A stretch of DNA of 64,000 nt, from NCBI GenBank assembly GCA_963664635.1, contig OY761542.1, forward strand, positions 3,906,001 through 3,970,000. The letters are read 5' to 3'. This DNA is from VXNE01 sp963664635 (GTDB lineage Bacteria > Pseudomonadota > Gammaproteobacteria > Pseudomonadales > Azotimanducaceae). The position numbers and the translations under genes were made by a program. Shown here one piece after another: positions 8,987 to 16,980 of this stretch. Every line of letters starts with the position of its first letter. Position 1 is the stretch's first letter. The notes under the pieces were generated by a model that saw only the letters and a program-made list of their open reading frames with translations, was not told where the DNA came from and searched no databases.

Positions 8987-9664
8987 GTGACGGCTTTCGA
9001 CCCGCGCATTCTTCCGGCTCCGCAACGGCGTCTGTGGGCGGTGCTGGGTCACACCCCCGCGAACTTCGTTCTTTACGGCGGCACCGCCCTCGCGCTCCGG
9101 CTGGGACATCGCGAGTCGCTCCACTTCGACTTCTTCTCCCGCGAGTCCTTCGAGCCCGACGAGCTACAGCGGCGCGTCAGCTATGTCAGGACCGCGAGGG
9201 CTCTGCAGAGATCCACGAACACACTGACCTGCGTCGTCGACGTCGACGGCCCGGTACAGATTTCGTTTTTCGGTGGGCTCGACCTGCATTCGGTACTCGC
9301 ACCCGACCGCGCCGATGGTCCCGGCATACTCGTGGCTTCGCTGCTCGATCTGGCCGCCACCAAGGTGGGAACCGTCCAGGCACGCGCAAGCGCCAAGGAC
9401 CATGTCGACATCGACGCGCTGCTCCAGGCCGAGGTCGGCCTACCGGACGCGTTGGGCGCCGCCATCGCGGTCTACGGCGACGCCTTCAACCCGCTACTCA
9501 GCCTCAAGGCGCTCACGTATTACGCGGAGGGAGACCTGGGCACCGTCCCGGAGGCGGCCCGCGCCCGCCTCACGGCCGCGGCGGCGGCCGTGGACCTGCG
9601 GCAGTTGCCGAGTTTCGAAGGCCGACCCTGGCTGGAGCGCGGGGGAGACGACGATGGACCGTGA
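8987..9664 (+). CDS. AbiEii/AbiGii-type nucleotidyltransferase
   Basis: This 225-residue protein starts with GTG. Residues 29-50 carry the family signature: the GGTAL box, an arginine, then ESLHFDFFS with the metal-binding acidic pair. AbiEii proteins are nucleotidyltransferase toxins of abortive-infection and toxin-antitoxin systems. The usual upstream AbiEi antitoxin is absent. Instead the stop codon overlaps the next gene by 11 bp, and that gene encodes a small protein. It lies 28 bp downstream of the GH3 gene. Family membership is well supported; whether it is toxic or has another cellular role is not. Confidence 0.85.
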   Translation: MTAFDPRILPAPQRRLWAVLGHTPANFVLYGGTALALRLGHRESLHFDFFSRESFEPDELQRRVSYVRTARALQRSTNTLTCVVDVDGPVQISFFGGLDLHSVLAPDRADGPGILVASLLDLAATKVGTVQARASAKDHVDIDALLQAEVGLPDALGAAIAVYGDAFNPLLSLKALTYYAEGDLGTVPEAARARLTAAAAAVDLRQLPSFEGRPWLERGGDDDGP

Positions 9665-9983
9665 GTCCGAACTCCTGGCGGTCGCCGGTCGCGTCGTCTG
9701 GTTCAAGGCCCCGCGCGACGCGCTGCGGGATCCCGTCTTCTTCCTGAACCACGTGATGACCTTCGGAGACGTGCAGGACGTGGTCGCGATCCGCCGGCAC
9801 TACGACGACGAAGCGCTGCGCGGCGCCCTCCGCGACGCCCACCCGGGGGTGTTCGATGCCCGTTCCTGGGCCTATTGGCACGCCGTGCTGAACCGGGCGC
9901 CGGCGCCGCCGTTGCCGACCCGCGACTTGCCAGGCGCGGAGGGCGAGACCCCGCTTCGCTGGCCCGTTCGCCGGAGGACGTGA
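9654..9983 (+). CDS. Small partner of the AbiEii-type nucleotidyltransferase
   Basis: This 109-residue protein starts at ATG 9654, inside the 3' end of the AbiEii-like gene, in a different frame. It contains VVWFKAPRDALRDPVFFLNH and SWAYWHAVLNR. My recollection is that similar about 100-residue proteins commonly accompany AbiEii-type genes, with an Asp/Arg-rich middle and a WAYWH motif. It is helical in character and has no recognisable DNA-binding motif. The overlap implies coupled translation, so a cognate partner or antitoxin is the natural inference. Confidence 0.7.
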   Translation: MDRESELLAVAGRVVWFKAPRDALRDPVFFLNHVMTFGDVQDVVAIRRHYDDEALRGALRDAHPGVFDARSWAYWHAVLNRAPAPPLPTRDLPGAEGETPLRWPVRRRT

Positions 9984-10025
9984 AATCCCCGAATGCGCGC
10001 GCGGGATTTCCTCGCGCCCCTCCGG

Positions 10026-11003
10026 TCACCCGTACAGATGCATCCGCAGCGGATCGCGGGACACCAGGCCGCCGCACTCCGCTTGGTAGGCCTTCATGTA
10101 CCGGTGTGCGCGCCGGGCGCGCGGCGGCGCATGCTCGTGGTCCCGCCATCCATAGACGATGCCCTGTTGGACGAGGATGGCGAAGCGCGGCGGATTGCGC
10201 TCCAGCGTCTCCTCGGGAACGTGGTCCGCGAGGTCCTCTTCGGTGCGCATGAACGGACGCGCCATGAGCACCGGGATGCTGACGCGCAACCCCGTCGCAG
10301 CGCGCGGGAAGGCGCCGTGCCAGGTGTTGCCGTGCCACACGACGAGCGAGCCCGCCGGGGCTTCGACGGCCACCGCCCGCGGGTTGCGCAGCACCAGTCC
10401 TTCCTCGCCGCGCGGCGCCCGGCACCACTTGTGGCTGCCGGGGACGAACGCCGTCGCCCCGTTCTCGCGGTGGAAGTCGGTGAGCAGGTAGGTGGCGTTG
10501 CAGACGAGCGCCTCGTGCGGATACGGCGAGGGCAGGAGCGTATCGCAGTGCAGATCGACAGGGGTCTCGTTCGGCCCCTTGAGAAAGCAGCCCATGCTCG
10601 ACAGGACGACGCCGTAACCGCACAGGTACGTGGTCATCGCCAGGAGCGCGGGGTTCATCAGGGCTTCCTCGAACACCGGTCCTTCGAGAATCATCGAGTT
10701 CAGGAGTTCGCCGAACGGCGAGTCGCCCCCCTTCTCCGCGAAGCGCTCCCGGTAACCGGCATGGGTGTCCCCGGAGTCCACGTCGGGGCGTACGCCGTTG
10801 CGCCGCTCCGCGACGTCGAGCACGCCTTCGAGCAGCCGCCCGGCGAGGCCGTTCGGAGAGGCGAGTTCCGGGGGGATAACCGTGAATCCATGGGCGTCCA
10901 GGTCGGCCACGTGGGCGGTGAGTCCGAGCTGACGGACCTCTGCCCAGATCGTCGCCAGGGGATCGGGGGCGCCGTCTCCGGAATCCGAACCGTAGGCCGC
11001 CAT
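10026..11003 (-). CDS. Phytanoyl-CoA dioxygenase family protein
   Basis: This 325-residue protein is an Fe(II)/2-oxoglutarate-dependent oxygenase of the PhyH family. The metal-binding facial triad is visible as H152 and D154 (VDLHCDTLL) and H229 in VVWHGNTWHGAF; R240 is the likely 2-oxoglutarate carboxylate ligand. FVPGSHKW is also typical. ATG 11003 is chosen because AGGAG lies six bases upstream and the conserved region begins soon after. The substrate is unknown. It is followed upstream, on the same strand, by the PLP decarboxylase gene. Confidence 0.85.
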   Translation of the reverse strand: MAAYGSDSGDGAPDPLATIWAEVRQLGLTAHVADLDAHGFTVIPPELASPNGLAGRLLEGVLDVAERRNGVRPDVDSGDTHAGYRERFAEKGGDSPFGELLNSMILEGPVFEEALMNPALLAMTTYLCGYGVVLSSMGCFLKGPNETPVDLHCDTLLPSPYPHEALVCNATYLLTDFHRENGATAFVPGSHKWCRAPRGEEGLVLRNPRAVAVEAPAGSLVVWHGNTWHGAFPRAATGLRVSIPVLMARPFMRTEEDLADHVPEETLERNPPRFAILVQQGIVYGWRDHEHAPPRARRAHRYMKAYQAECGGLVSRDPLRMHLYG

Positions 11004-11103
11004 GCATGCTCCTGCGAGGATGAACGCCGGCCATCGTAGCGTTCGGTGTTCGGTGTGCGCAACGCGGACCCGAGACGGGTCCCGCGGTCGGGCCACCGTC
11101 GCC

Positions 11104-12552
11104 TCAGGACTCCGCCCCGGCCTCCCGCAACGCCGCTTCGCCGAAGCCCGCCACCGCGTCCAGCGTACGCCGCACATCGTCCCACGTCGTCGTGTGATTG
11201 ATGATGCACATGCGCAGCGAAAACACGCCCTTGAGCGAGGTGGACGACAGGAATGCCAGCTCGTCCCAGAACACCTGCGCGAGCACGGCCCGGTTGACGC
11301 GTTCCAGCGTTGCCTCGTCCAGGGCCCCGTCGGGGGACGCGACCCGGAAGCACAGGATGCCGAGCGACACCGGCGTGAGCACCTCCAGAACCGGGCTCTT
11401 GCGCACATGGTCCTCGGCACGGCGGGCCAGGTCGAGGCCGTTCTGGACCGCTTCGCGGAAAGCGGCCATGCCGAACGTCTGCACCGACACCCAGATCTTC
11501 AGCGCACGCGCCGAACGGCTCAACTGCTGGCCGCGGTCGGAGAAGTTCGGGTGGTTGGCGCCCCAGATGGTGTCCTGCAGCACGTCGTGCCCGATGGCGA
11601 ACGCGTCCTCGAGATGTTTCGTGTCCCGCACCATCAGCGCGCCGGCCTCGTAGGGCTGGAAGAACCACTTGTGGGCATCGAGGCCGATGGAGTCCGCCCG
11701 CTCCATGCCGTGGAGCAACTCCCGGCCCTGGTCCGTCACCACGGCGAATCCGCCGTACGCCGCATCGACATGCAGCCAGATGTCCTCCCGCGCGCAGAAA
11801 TCCGCCATCGCGTCCAGCGGATCGACAGCCCCGGAGCTGGCAGACCCGGCATTCGCGCAGACCGCTACCGGCGCCAGGCCGTTCCCGCGATCCTCGGCCA
11901 CCATGCGTGCGAGCGCCGCCATGTCGATGCGGAATGCGTCGTCCGTCGGCGCCAGGCGGATGCACTCGCGCCGCACGCCGGCGATCAGCGCCGCGCGCTT
12001 GAATGCGCTGTGACTCTGATCGCTCATGTAGACCGCCGGGCGTTCCGGATGCCCGGCGGCCTCCCGCGCCGCCACCATCGCCTCCACGCTGGCCGCGGAG
12101 CCGCCGCTCGTGAGGAGCCCGCCCGCGGTCTCCGGGTAGCCGATCCACTCCCGGAGCCAGTCGATCACGACCAGTTCGATCTGGCTCGTTCCGCTGGACA
12201 CCAGCCAGGTGCAGGAGTTGATGTGGAATCCGGACGCCAGGAAGTCCGCGAGGACGCTCGGCCACGTCGGCGACGAAGGAATGAAACCGAAAAAGCGCGG
12301 ATGGTCCAGCCGAGCCGCGTACGGCAGTACCTCGCGCGCGACCTGCTCCACCACGTCCGCCGCCGGCCGTCCCTGCTCCGGCGGCGGCCTCAGGAACGTC
12401 TCTTCCAGCACCTGGCGAAACTCGCCGTCCCAGGCGCCGCCCTCGCCGACGGCATCGATCCGGCCCACGAGCAGCTCCAGGGCCCTGCTGCCCAGGTCGA
12501 GCATGGCTTGCCGGTCCATGCTCAGACCATTTTCCCTCTCCCCGTCGGACAT
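11104..12552 (-). CDS. Group II PLP-dependent decarboxylase (aromatic amino acid decarboxylase-like)
   Basis: This 482-residue fold-type I decarboxylase contains GGLLTSGGSAASVEAM, the PLP-stacking SHSAFKRAALIAG, HVDAAYGGF and the Schiff-base lysine at about residue 295 in LDAHKWFFQP. It belongs to the aromatic-L-amino-acid/tyrosine decarboxylase family, which turns an amino acid into an amine. The ATG at 12552 has a GGGAGTGAG ribosome-binding site; the longer GTG start at 12585 has none. It is transcribed towards the dioxygenase gene with a 100-bp gap, so the two may form an operon. Substrate is not predictable. Confidence 0.87.
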   Translation of the reverse strand: MSDGERENGLSMDRQAMLDLGSRALELLVGRIDAVGEGGAWDGEFRQVLEETFLRPPPEQGRPAADVVEQVAREVLPYAARLDHPRFFGFIPSSPTWPSVLADFLASGFHINSCTWLVSSGTSQIELVVIDWLREWIGYPETAGGLLTSGGSAASVEAMVAAREAAGHPERPAVYMSDQSHSAFKRAALIAGVRRECIRLAPTDDAFRIDMAALARMVAEDRGNGLAPVAVCANAGSASSGAVDPLDAMADFCAREDIWLHVDAAYGGFAVVTDQGRELLHGMERADSIGLDAHKWFFQPYEAGALMVRDTKHLEDAFAIGHDVLQDTIWGANHPNFSDRGQQLSRSARALKIWVSVQTFGMAAFREAVQNGLDLARRAEDHVRKSPVLEVLTPVSLGILCFRVASPDGALDEATLERVNRAVLAQVFWDELAFLSSTSLKGVFSLRMCIINHTTTWDDVRRTLDAVAGFGEAALREAGAES

Positions 12553-12646
12553 TCTCACTCCCTCATCACTCCCCCGCTCCCTCACTCCCTGTGCGGTGAC
12601 TACTGGGCTACCATGCTAATCGAGTTGCGTCCCAAACCGACACGCC

Positions 12647-13062
12647 ATGCCCCATCCGCAACGCCGAGCCGAGCGCATTCACCGTCGCGGGGCTTCCCGA
12701 CCCGGCCGCCCCTGCAGGACCGCGTCGCGATGAGCCGGACTACGCGCAACTCCTGCCGGAGAAACCGGCGTTCGCACGCCTCGACCCTCCACGACTCGAC
12801 CTCTTCGCGCGCAAGGTCGACTTCGGCGCGATGGCGAGCCCGCTCAAGGTCATCGGTTCCGTCACTGAGGACACCGCCCCCCGACGATTGCGGACCTCGA
12901 CCACGACTACCTCATGCACCCGTTGTCGGAACTGGTCGAGAACAGCCGCACCGTTGGCGGCTACCTGCTCGAGCGGCTGCAGCGCCGCCTTCGCCGGCCA
13001 CCCGGGCGGACATCGACGAGATCGTCTCCACGCTGCAAACCGCCGTCGCACAGGAAGCCTGA
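12647..13062 (+). pseudogene. Small gene broken by frameshifts at C-runs (or sequencing errors)
   Basis: Reading in one frame fails, but joining three frames gives a continuous protein-like sequence of about 135 residues: an N-terminal part (IRNAEPSAFTVAGLPDP), then DYAQLLPEKPAFARLD and SPLKVIGSVTED, then IADLDHDYLMHPLSELVENS and a C-terminal DIDEIVSTLQTAVAQEA ending at TGA 13060-13062. The first two shifts coincide with cytosine runs (CCCC near 12650 and CCCCCC near 12881); the third lies near 12995. I do not recognise the family. It would be a complete gene directly upstream of the carboxylesterase if the indels were corrected. Confidence 0.5.
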
Positions 13063-13072
13063 GGCACTGCCC

Positions 13073-14647
13073 ATGAATCGTCCGGTCGTCGAAACCACCC
13101 ATGGCCCGGTCGCGGGCGTGCGGGAAGACGGCCTGCACTTCTTTCGCGGCATTCCGTTCGCGGCTCCTCCCGTGGGCGCGCTGCGCTGGCTGGCCCCGCG
13201 GCCGGTCGCTCCGTGGCGGGAGGTGCGTCAGGCCACCGCGTTCGGCCCTGTCTCGCCCCAGAACCCGATCGTCATCGGCATCGGCAACGATCTCGACCGC
13301 GTCGCGGGCGAGCAGAGCGAGGACTGCCTGTACCTCAACGTCTGCACGCCCGGCCTCGACAATGCGCGACGCCCGGTGATGGTGTGGATCCACGGGGGCG
13401 GCTTCGTCATGGGCGCCGGCACGATGCCCCTCAACGATCCGCGCTTCCTCGCCCGGCGCGGGGACGTGGTGGTCGTTAGCCTGAACTACCGCATGGCCAA
13501 CTTCGGCTTCCTGCGGCTCGAGGGCATCACCGGCGGCGCGATTCCCGCGAGCGGCAACGAGGGGCTGCTCGATCAGGTCGCGGCCCTCGAATGGGTGCGG
13601 GACAACATCGCGCGTTTCGGCGGAGATCCCGGCAACGTGACGGTCTTCGGCCAGTCCGCCGGCGCCATCAGCATCGGGATGCTGCTCGGCATGCCGGCGG
13701 CGGGCGGGCTCCTGCACCGCGGCATCCTGCAAAGCGGGGCCTGCCATACGGTGCAGCCGGCGGAGCTCGCCGACCGCATCGCGGTATTCGTGCTGGAGTC
13801 GGCGGGCGTCCCGGCCGACGACCCCGCGGCCATTCGCGCGCTGCCCACGGCACGCCTGGTCGAGATCGAGGCGCGCATGTCGAGCCCGGCGACCGCCAAC
13901 CCGGAGCTCGGCTTGACGCCCTTCGAGCCCAACGTCGACGGCAGGGTCCTCCCCCGCCCGCCCATCGACGCGGTCCGTGCCGGCGCCGCCGCCGGGATCG
14001 ACATCCTGGTCGGCGCGACGCTCGACGAGTACAAGCCCTACGGCGAGACGTTCGAGGGCCTCGACGAGATGGACCACGCCACGGTGGCCGCGGTCGCCGC
14101 CGCCGAGTACGGACGCATCGAGGGACGGAATCTCTCCGCGGAGATCGAGGCCCTCGCAGGGGCCTACCGGGAGGCCCGTACGGCCAAGGGTCTGTCCGTG
14201 GAACCCGGGGGCCTGTACCTGGTCCTCGAGGGCGACCGCAATTTCTGGATGCAGGGGATCCTGCTGGCCGACGCGCAGACGCCCCACCCCGGGCGCGTCT
14301 TCAACTACATGTTCACCTGGGAGTCGCCCTGGCGCGACGGCGCGTTCGGCGCCTACCACGGGATCGAGTCGGGCTTCGTCTTCGGGACCATCGACGCGAC
14401 GGACACGCGCGCGCACCACGGCGAGGGCCCGGAGGCCGACGCGCTGGCGGCGTTCTGCCAGGACGCGTGGCTCAACTTCGCGCGCACCGGCGATCCGTCC
14501 GGGCCCGGCGTCGGACACTGGCCCGAATACGGTACCGAGCGGAACACCATGGTGCTCGGCGCCCGGCGGGAGGTCGTGCGGAACTTCAACGAACCCGAGC
14601 GCCGCGCTTGGGAAGACGCCGGGTATCCGGCGATCGGGCGGATGTAG
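13073..14647 (+). CDS. Type B carboxylesterase
   Basis: This 524-residue alpha/beta hydrolase of the carboxylesterase/cholinesterase family has the signature SEDCLYLNVCTP, the oxyanion HGGGF, and the nucleophile S195 in FGQSAGAIS (Gln replaces the usual Glu before Ser). The acid is probably in TLDEYKPYG, and GAYHGIESGFVFG carries the catalytic His region. There is no clear signal peptide. The start lies 11 bp after the stop of the frameshifted small gene. The stop TAG is the first part of TAGGGGCCGCCCGG, which resembles the dispersed palindromes described elsewhere. Confidence 0.9.
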   Translation: MNRPVVETTHGPVAGVREDGLHFFRGIPFAAPPVGALRWLAPRPVAPWREVRQATAFGPVSPQNPIVIGIGNDLDRVAGEQSEDCLYLNVCTPGLDNARRPVMVWIHGGGFVMGAGTMPLNDPRFLARRGDVVVVSLNYRMANFGFLRLEGITGGAIPASGNEGLLDQVAALEWVRDNIARFGGDPGNVTVFGQSAGAISIGMLLGMPAAGGLLHRGILQSGACHTVQPAELADRIAVFVLESAGVPADDPAAIRALPTARLVEIEARMSSPATANPELGLTPFEPNVDGRVLPRPPIDAVRAGAAAGIDILVGATLDEYKPYGETFEGLDEMDHATVAAVAAAEYGRIEGRNLSAEIEALAGAYREARTAKGLSVEPGGLYLVLEGDRNFWMQGILLADAQTPHPGRVFNYMFTWESPWRDGAFGAYHGIESGFVFGTIDATDTRAHHGEGPEADALAAFCQDAWLNFARTGDPSGPGVGHWPEYGTERNTMVLGARREVVRNFNEPERRAWEDAGYPAIGRM

Positions 14648-14667
14648 GGGCCGCCCGGTCGCGGCCC

Positions 14668-14785
14668 GTTGCCAAGCTCCAGCTAACGCTTCCGAAGGCG
14701 CTGGCCGAGCGATACGGGATACGACCCGGGGACGACGTTCGCCTTGAGGACGCCGGCGAGGTGATCCGCATGGTGCCTCCCGGTG
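14668..14785 (+). pseudogene. SpoVT/AbrB antitoxin fragment
   Basis: The stretch encodes VAKLQLTLPKALAERYGI followed by RPGDDVRLEDAGEVIRMVPPG, a textbook swapped-hairpin AbrB/MazE-type DNA-binding domain. It has no ATG, GTG or TTG start in frame because the upstream sequence is the GC-rich palindrome-like block after the carboxylesterase stop, and the normal C-terminal tail is missing because the frame runs into repeat and insertion-sequence DNA. The partner toxin gene is absent. This is a two-sided remnant of a toxin-antitoxin locus. Confidence 0.65.
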
Positions 14786-14807
14786 TAGATGCTCCCCCAC
14801 CAACATC

Positions 14808-14832
14808 ACGCCATCGAATCTGGCGGCACATA
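14808..14832 (+). repeat. Hairpin repeat, left half, split by the insertion sequence
   Basis: The sequence ACGCCATCGAATCTGGCGGC and the following ACATA recur at about 40221. Its right half (CCTGTGCCG) resumes at 16988 after the insertion sequence and the duplicated GCACATA. The rejoined site forms a hairpin CGGCACA-TACC-TGTGCCG. The insertion point lies in the hairpin loop. Confidence 0.7.
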
Positions 14833-14850
14833 CCAGCAGTTCTCATTTTG
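14833..14850 (+). repeat. Left inverted repeat of the methyltransferase-carrying IS
   Basis: CCAGCAGTTCTCATTTTG, a perfect inverted match to 16963-16980. Confidence 0.88.
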
Positions 14851-14920
14851 GCCACATGCGGGGTTGGGACGGCGTATCTGTGGTTTTGAGGGAGGCTTGA
14901 CAACGTAGGGGGCGGTGCCT

Positions 14921-15457
14921 ATGGTGCGCGCCATGGGCAACCCGTGGTTCGGATCGAAGGCGACGTCGGGGCTGTGTCAGGCGCTGATTGCGCTGATGCC
15001 GCCGCATTCGGTGTACATCGAGACGCATCTGGGCGGCGGCGCGGTGATGCGGCGCAAGCCGGCGGCGCTGCGCAACATCGGCATCGACCTGGACGGTCGC
15101 GCGCTGTCGGGGTTCCGTTGCGACCATCCGGTGGAGTTGGTGCACGGTTGCTGTCACCGGTTCCTGGCGGAGTTTCCGTTCGACGGCACGGAGTTGGTGT
15201 ACAGCGACCCGCCGTACCTGCGCGGCGCGCGCAAGTCGTCGCGCCGCTACCGGCACGACTACGAGGACGCCGACCACGCGGCGCTGCTGGAACTGCTCCA
15301 GGGGCTGCCGTGCGCGGTGATGGTGTCGGGGTATCCGTCGGCGTTGTACGACGAGCTGCTCGGCGGCTGGCGCAGCGTGTCGCTGCAGGTGATGAACCAG
15401 GCGGGGGTGGTGACCGAGAAGGTGTGGTTCAACTTCGCGCCGGACCGGGTGCACTGA
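14921..15457 (+). CDS. D12-class DNA N6-adenine methyltransferase, ended by a premature TGA
   Basis: This 178-residue product resembles Dam/D12-class adenine methyltransferases: an N-terminal GNPWFGSKATSGL, a glycine-rich SAM motif variant THLGGGAV, and the catalytic DPPY at about residues 96-99 in YSDPPYLRG. After TGA 15455-15457 the same frame stays open for 49 further residues of typical family C-terminus, up to the TGA that overlaps the transposase start. The stop is therefore most likely a nonsense mutation of a tryptophan codon (TGG to TGA). ATG 14921 has a GGGGCGG site upstream; ATG 14933 is an alternative. It is a passenger gene inside the insertion sequence and may protect or modulate the element through methylation (inference). 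Confidence 0.8.
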   Translation: MVRAMGNPWFGSKATSGLCQALIALMPPHSVYIETHLGGGAVMRRKPAALRNIGIDLDGRALSGFRCDHPVELVHGCCHRFLAEFPFDGTELVYSDPPYLRGARKSSRRYRHDYEDADHAALLELLQGLPCAVMVSGYPSALYDELLGGWRSVSLQVMNQAGVVTEKVWFNFAPDRVH

Positions 15458-15607
15458 GCGTCCCTGGCAGGGCGCAACTTCACGCACCGGCAGACCGTCA
15501 AGCGCAAGGCGGAGAGTTGGGGCCGGCGCTACGCGGCGATGCCGCCGGCGGAGCGTCTGGCGGTGCTGGCGGCGATCATGGCGGCGGAGGCGCAGACGCC
15601 GCCGTGA
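15458..15607 (+). pseudogene. C-terminal part of the IS methyltransferase after the in-frame stop
   Basis: This segment is in the same frame as the methyltransferase and reads SLAGRNFTHRQTVKRKAESW then GRRYAAMPPAERLAVLAAIM, which matches the basic C-terminal tail I associate with this methyltransferase family. Its stop TGA (15605-15607) overlaps the transposase GTG by four bases, the classic coupling arrangement. Readthrough of the TGA could restore the full 228-residue protein. Confidence 0.7.
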
Positions 15608-16893
15608 AGCACCTCGAGCACCACCTCGACCGGCTGCGGGCGTGCTGCGCGCGCATGCCGGACCCGCGCCGCGGCGACAACCGGCGCTACACCATGGCCG
15701 ACGTCGGCATGGCGGCGCTGTCGGTGTTCCTCATGCAGTCGCCGTCGTTCCTGGCGCACCAGCGCGCGCTGGCCGAGCGCGGCAGGCGGTCCAACGCACA
15801 CACCCTGTTCGGGCTGGACCGCATACCCTGCGACAACCACATCCGGCAGCTGCTCGATGGCGTGCCGACCGAGCACTTCGACGGGCAGTTCCACGCCATC
15901 GTCGAGGACCTCGACGCGCGCGGCGCGCTCGCACCCATGCGCCGCCTCGACGGCCACACGCTGGTCGCCCTGGACGGCACCGAGTTCTTCCGCTCGCGCA
16001 AGGTCCACTGCGACAACTGCTCGACCCGCAAGCGCGCCGACGGCGGCACCGAGCACTTCCACCAGATGCTGGCCGCCAACGTCGTGGCGCCGGGCCGGGC
16101 GCAGTCGCTGCCGCTGCCGCCGGAGTTCGTGCGACCGCAGGACGGCGCCGCCAAGCAGGACTGCGAACGGCAGGCCGTCAAGCGCTGGCTGGCGCGCCAC
16201 GGCCCGCGCTGCGCCGCCCTGCGGCCGGTCTACCTCGGCGACGACCTGTACGCCTGCCAGCCCGTCTGCCAAGCCATGCGCGACGCCGGCGGCGACTTCC
16301 TGCTCACCTGCAAGCAACCCAGCCACAAGACCCTCTACGAGTACCTCGACGGCATCCGCCCGCCGACGCGCCGCCGCACCACCGGCACCGGCTCGCGCCG
16401 CCGCGTGCACCGCTACCGCTGGATGACCGACCTGCCCATCCGCGACGGCGACGACGCCCTGCGCGTCAACTGGCTGGAGATCGTCAGCGCCCGCCCCGAC
16501 GGCACCGTCACCTACCGCGGCGCCTTCGTCACCAGCCTCGACGTCGACCGCGACAACGTCGCCGAACTCGCCGACTGCGCACGCGCGCGCTGGAAGATCG
16601 AGAACGAGACCTTCAACGTCCTCAAGCAGCACGGTTACCATCTCGAACACAACTTCGGCCACGGCAAGGACAACCTCGCCGCCGTGCTCGTCGTCCCCGA
16701 CCTGCTCGCCTTCGGCCTGCACGCGGCGTGCGAACTCGCCGAAACCCTCTGGCGGCAGGCCCGCCGGCGCCTCGGCACCCGCTACCGCCTGTTCGAACAC
16801 CTGCGCACCCTCGCCGAGTACCAGGTGTTCCCCGACTGGAACGCGCTGGTCGGCCTGCTGGCCACCGGCGGCACCGCCGCCCAGCCCCCCTGA
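15604..16893 (+). CDS. DDE transposase (ISNCY-like)
   Basis: The product has 429 residues and starts with GTG within the stop of the methyltransferase frame. The catalytic triad can be followed as Asp in LVALDGTEFF, Asp in PVYLGDDLYACQ and Glu in RWKIENETFNVLKQHGY. Between the first two is a Cys-containing KVHCDNCSTRKR that may bind zinc. The reading frame is intact and ends 70 bp before the right inverted repeat, so the element should be able to move. Placement in the ISNCY group is from memory of similar transposases. Confidence 0.88.
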   Translation: MKHLEHHLDRLRACCARMPDPRRGDNRRYTMADVGMAALSVFLMQSPSFLAHQRALAERGRRSNAHTLFGLDRIPCDNHIRQLLDGVPTEHFDGQFHAIVEDLDARGALAPMRRLDGHTLVALDGTEFFRSRKVHCDNCSTRKRADGGTEHFHQMLAANVVAPGRAQSLPLPPEFVRPQDGAAKQDCERQAVKRWLARHGPRCAALRPVYLGDDLYACQPVCQAMRDAGGDFLLTCKQPSHKTLYEYLDGIRPPTRRRTTGTGSRRRVHRYRWMTDLPIRDGDDALRVNWLEIVSARPDGTVTYRGAFVTSLDVDRDNVAELADCARARWKIENETFNVLKQHGYHLEHNFGHGKDNLAAVLVVPDLLAFGLHAACELAETLWRQARRRLGTRYRLFEHLRTLAEYQVFPDWNALVGLLATGGTAAQPP

Positions 16894-16962
16894 GCCCCGC
16901 ACCCGTCCCACCCCGCAACCAGGTCCGCTCCACGGAAACCCCCTACCAATCAATACATCAGT

Positions 16963-16980
16963 CAAAATGAGAACTGCTGG
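16963..16980 (-). repeat. Right inverted repeat of the methyltransferase-carrying IS
   Basis: Reverse complement of CCAGCAGTTCTCATTTTG. It is followed immediately by the duplicated target GCACATA. Confidence 0.88.

Larger units (their letters stand above)
14833..16980 (+). mobile_element. Complete insertion sequence carrying a DNA adenine methyltransferase
   Basis: The element is 2148 bp long. It is bounded by perfect 18-bp inverted repeats, CCAGCAGTTCTCATTTTG at 14833-14850 and its reverse complement at 16963-16980. It is flanked by a 7-bp direct repeat GCACATA (14826-14832 and 16981-16987), the expected target-site duplication. Inside are a D12-class adenine methyltransferase and a DDE transposase, both on the plus strand, with a 4-bp overlap of their undamaged frames (GTGA at 15604-15607). 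The transposase looks like the unclassified ISNCY-type group with a DDE_Tnp_1-like core; this assignment is from memory. Intact ends and identical target repeats suggest a recent insertion. Confidence 0.88.

Noticed and set aside
11002..13062. A 686-codon plus-strand open frame opposite the dioxygenase and decarboxylase genes
   Set aside because: Antisense translation of two clearly coding genes; only its last 20 codons overlap the frameshifted small gene.
15455..15457. Selenocysteine at the methyltransferase TGA
   Set aside because: The nearby small hairpin (CCCT-GGC-AGGG) lacks the GGUC-type loop, there is no redox motif around it, and the family is expected to have Trp there. A nonsense change is simpler.
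14944..16893. A 649-codon frame spanning the methyltransferase and the transposase
   Set aside because: Only the part from 15604 is the transposase; the earlier part is out of frame with the methyltransferase, which uses another frame.
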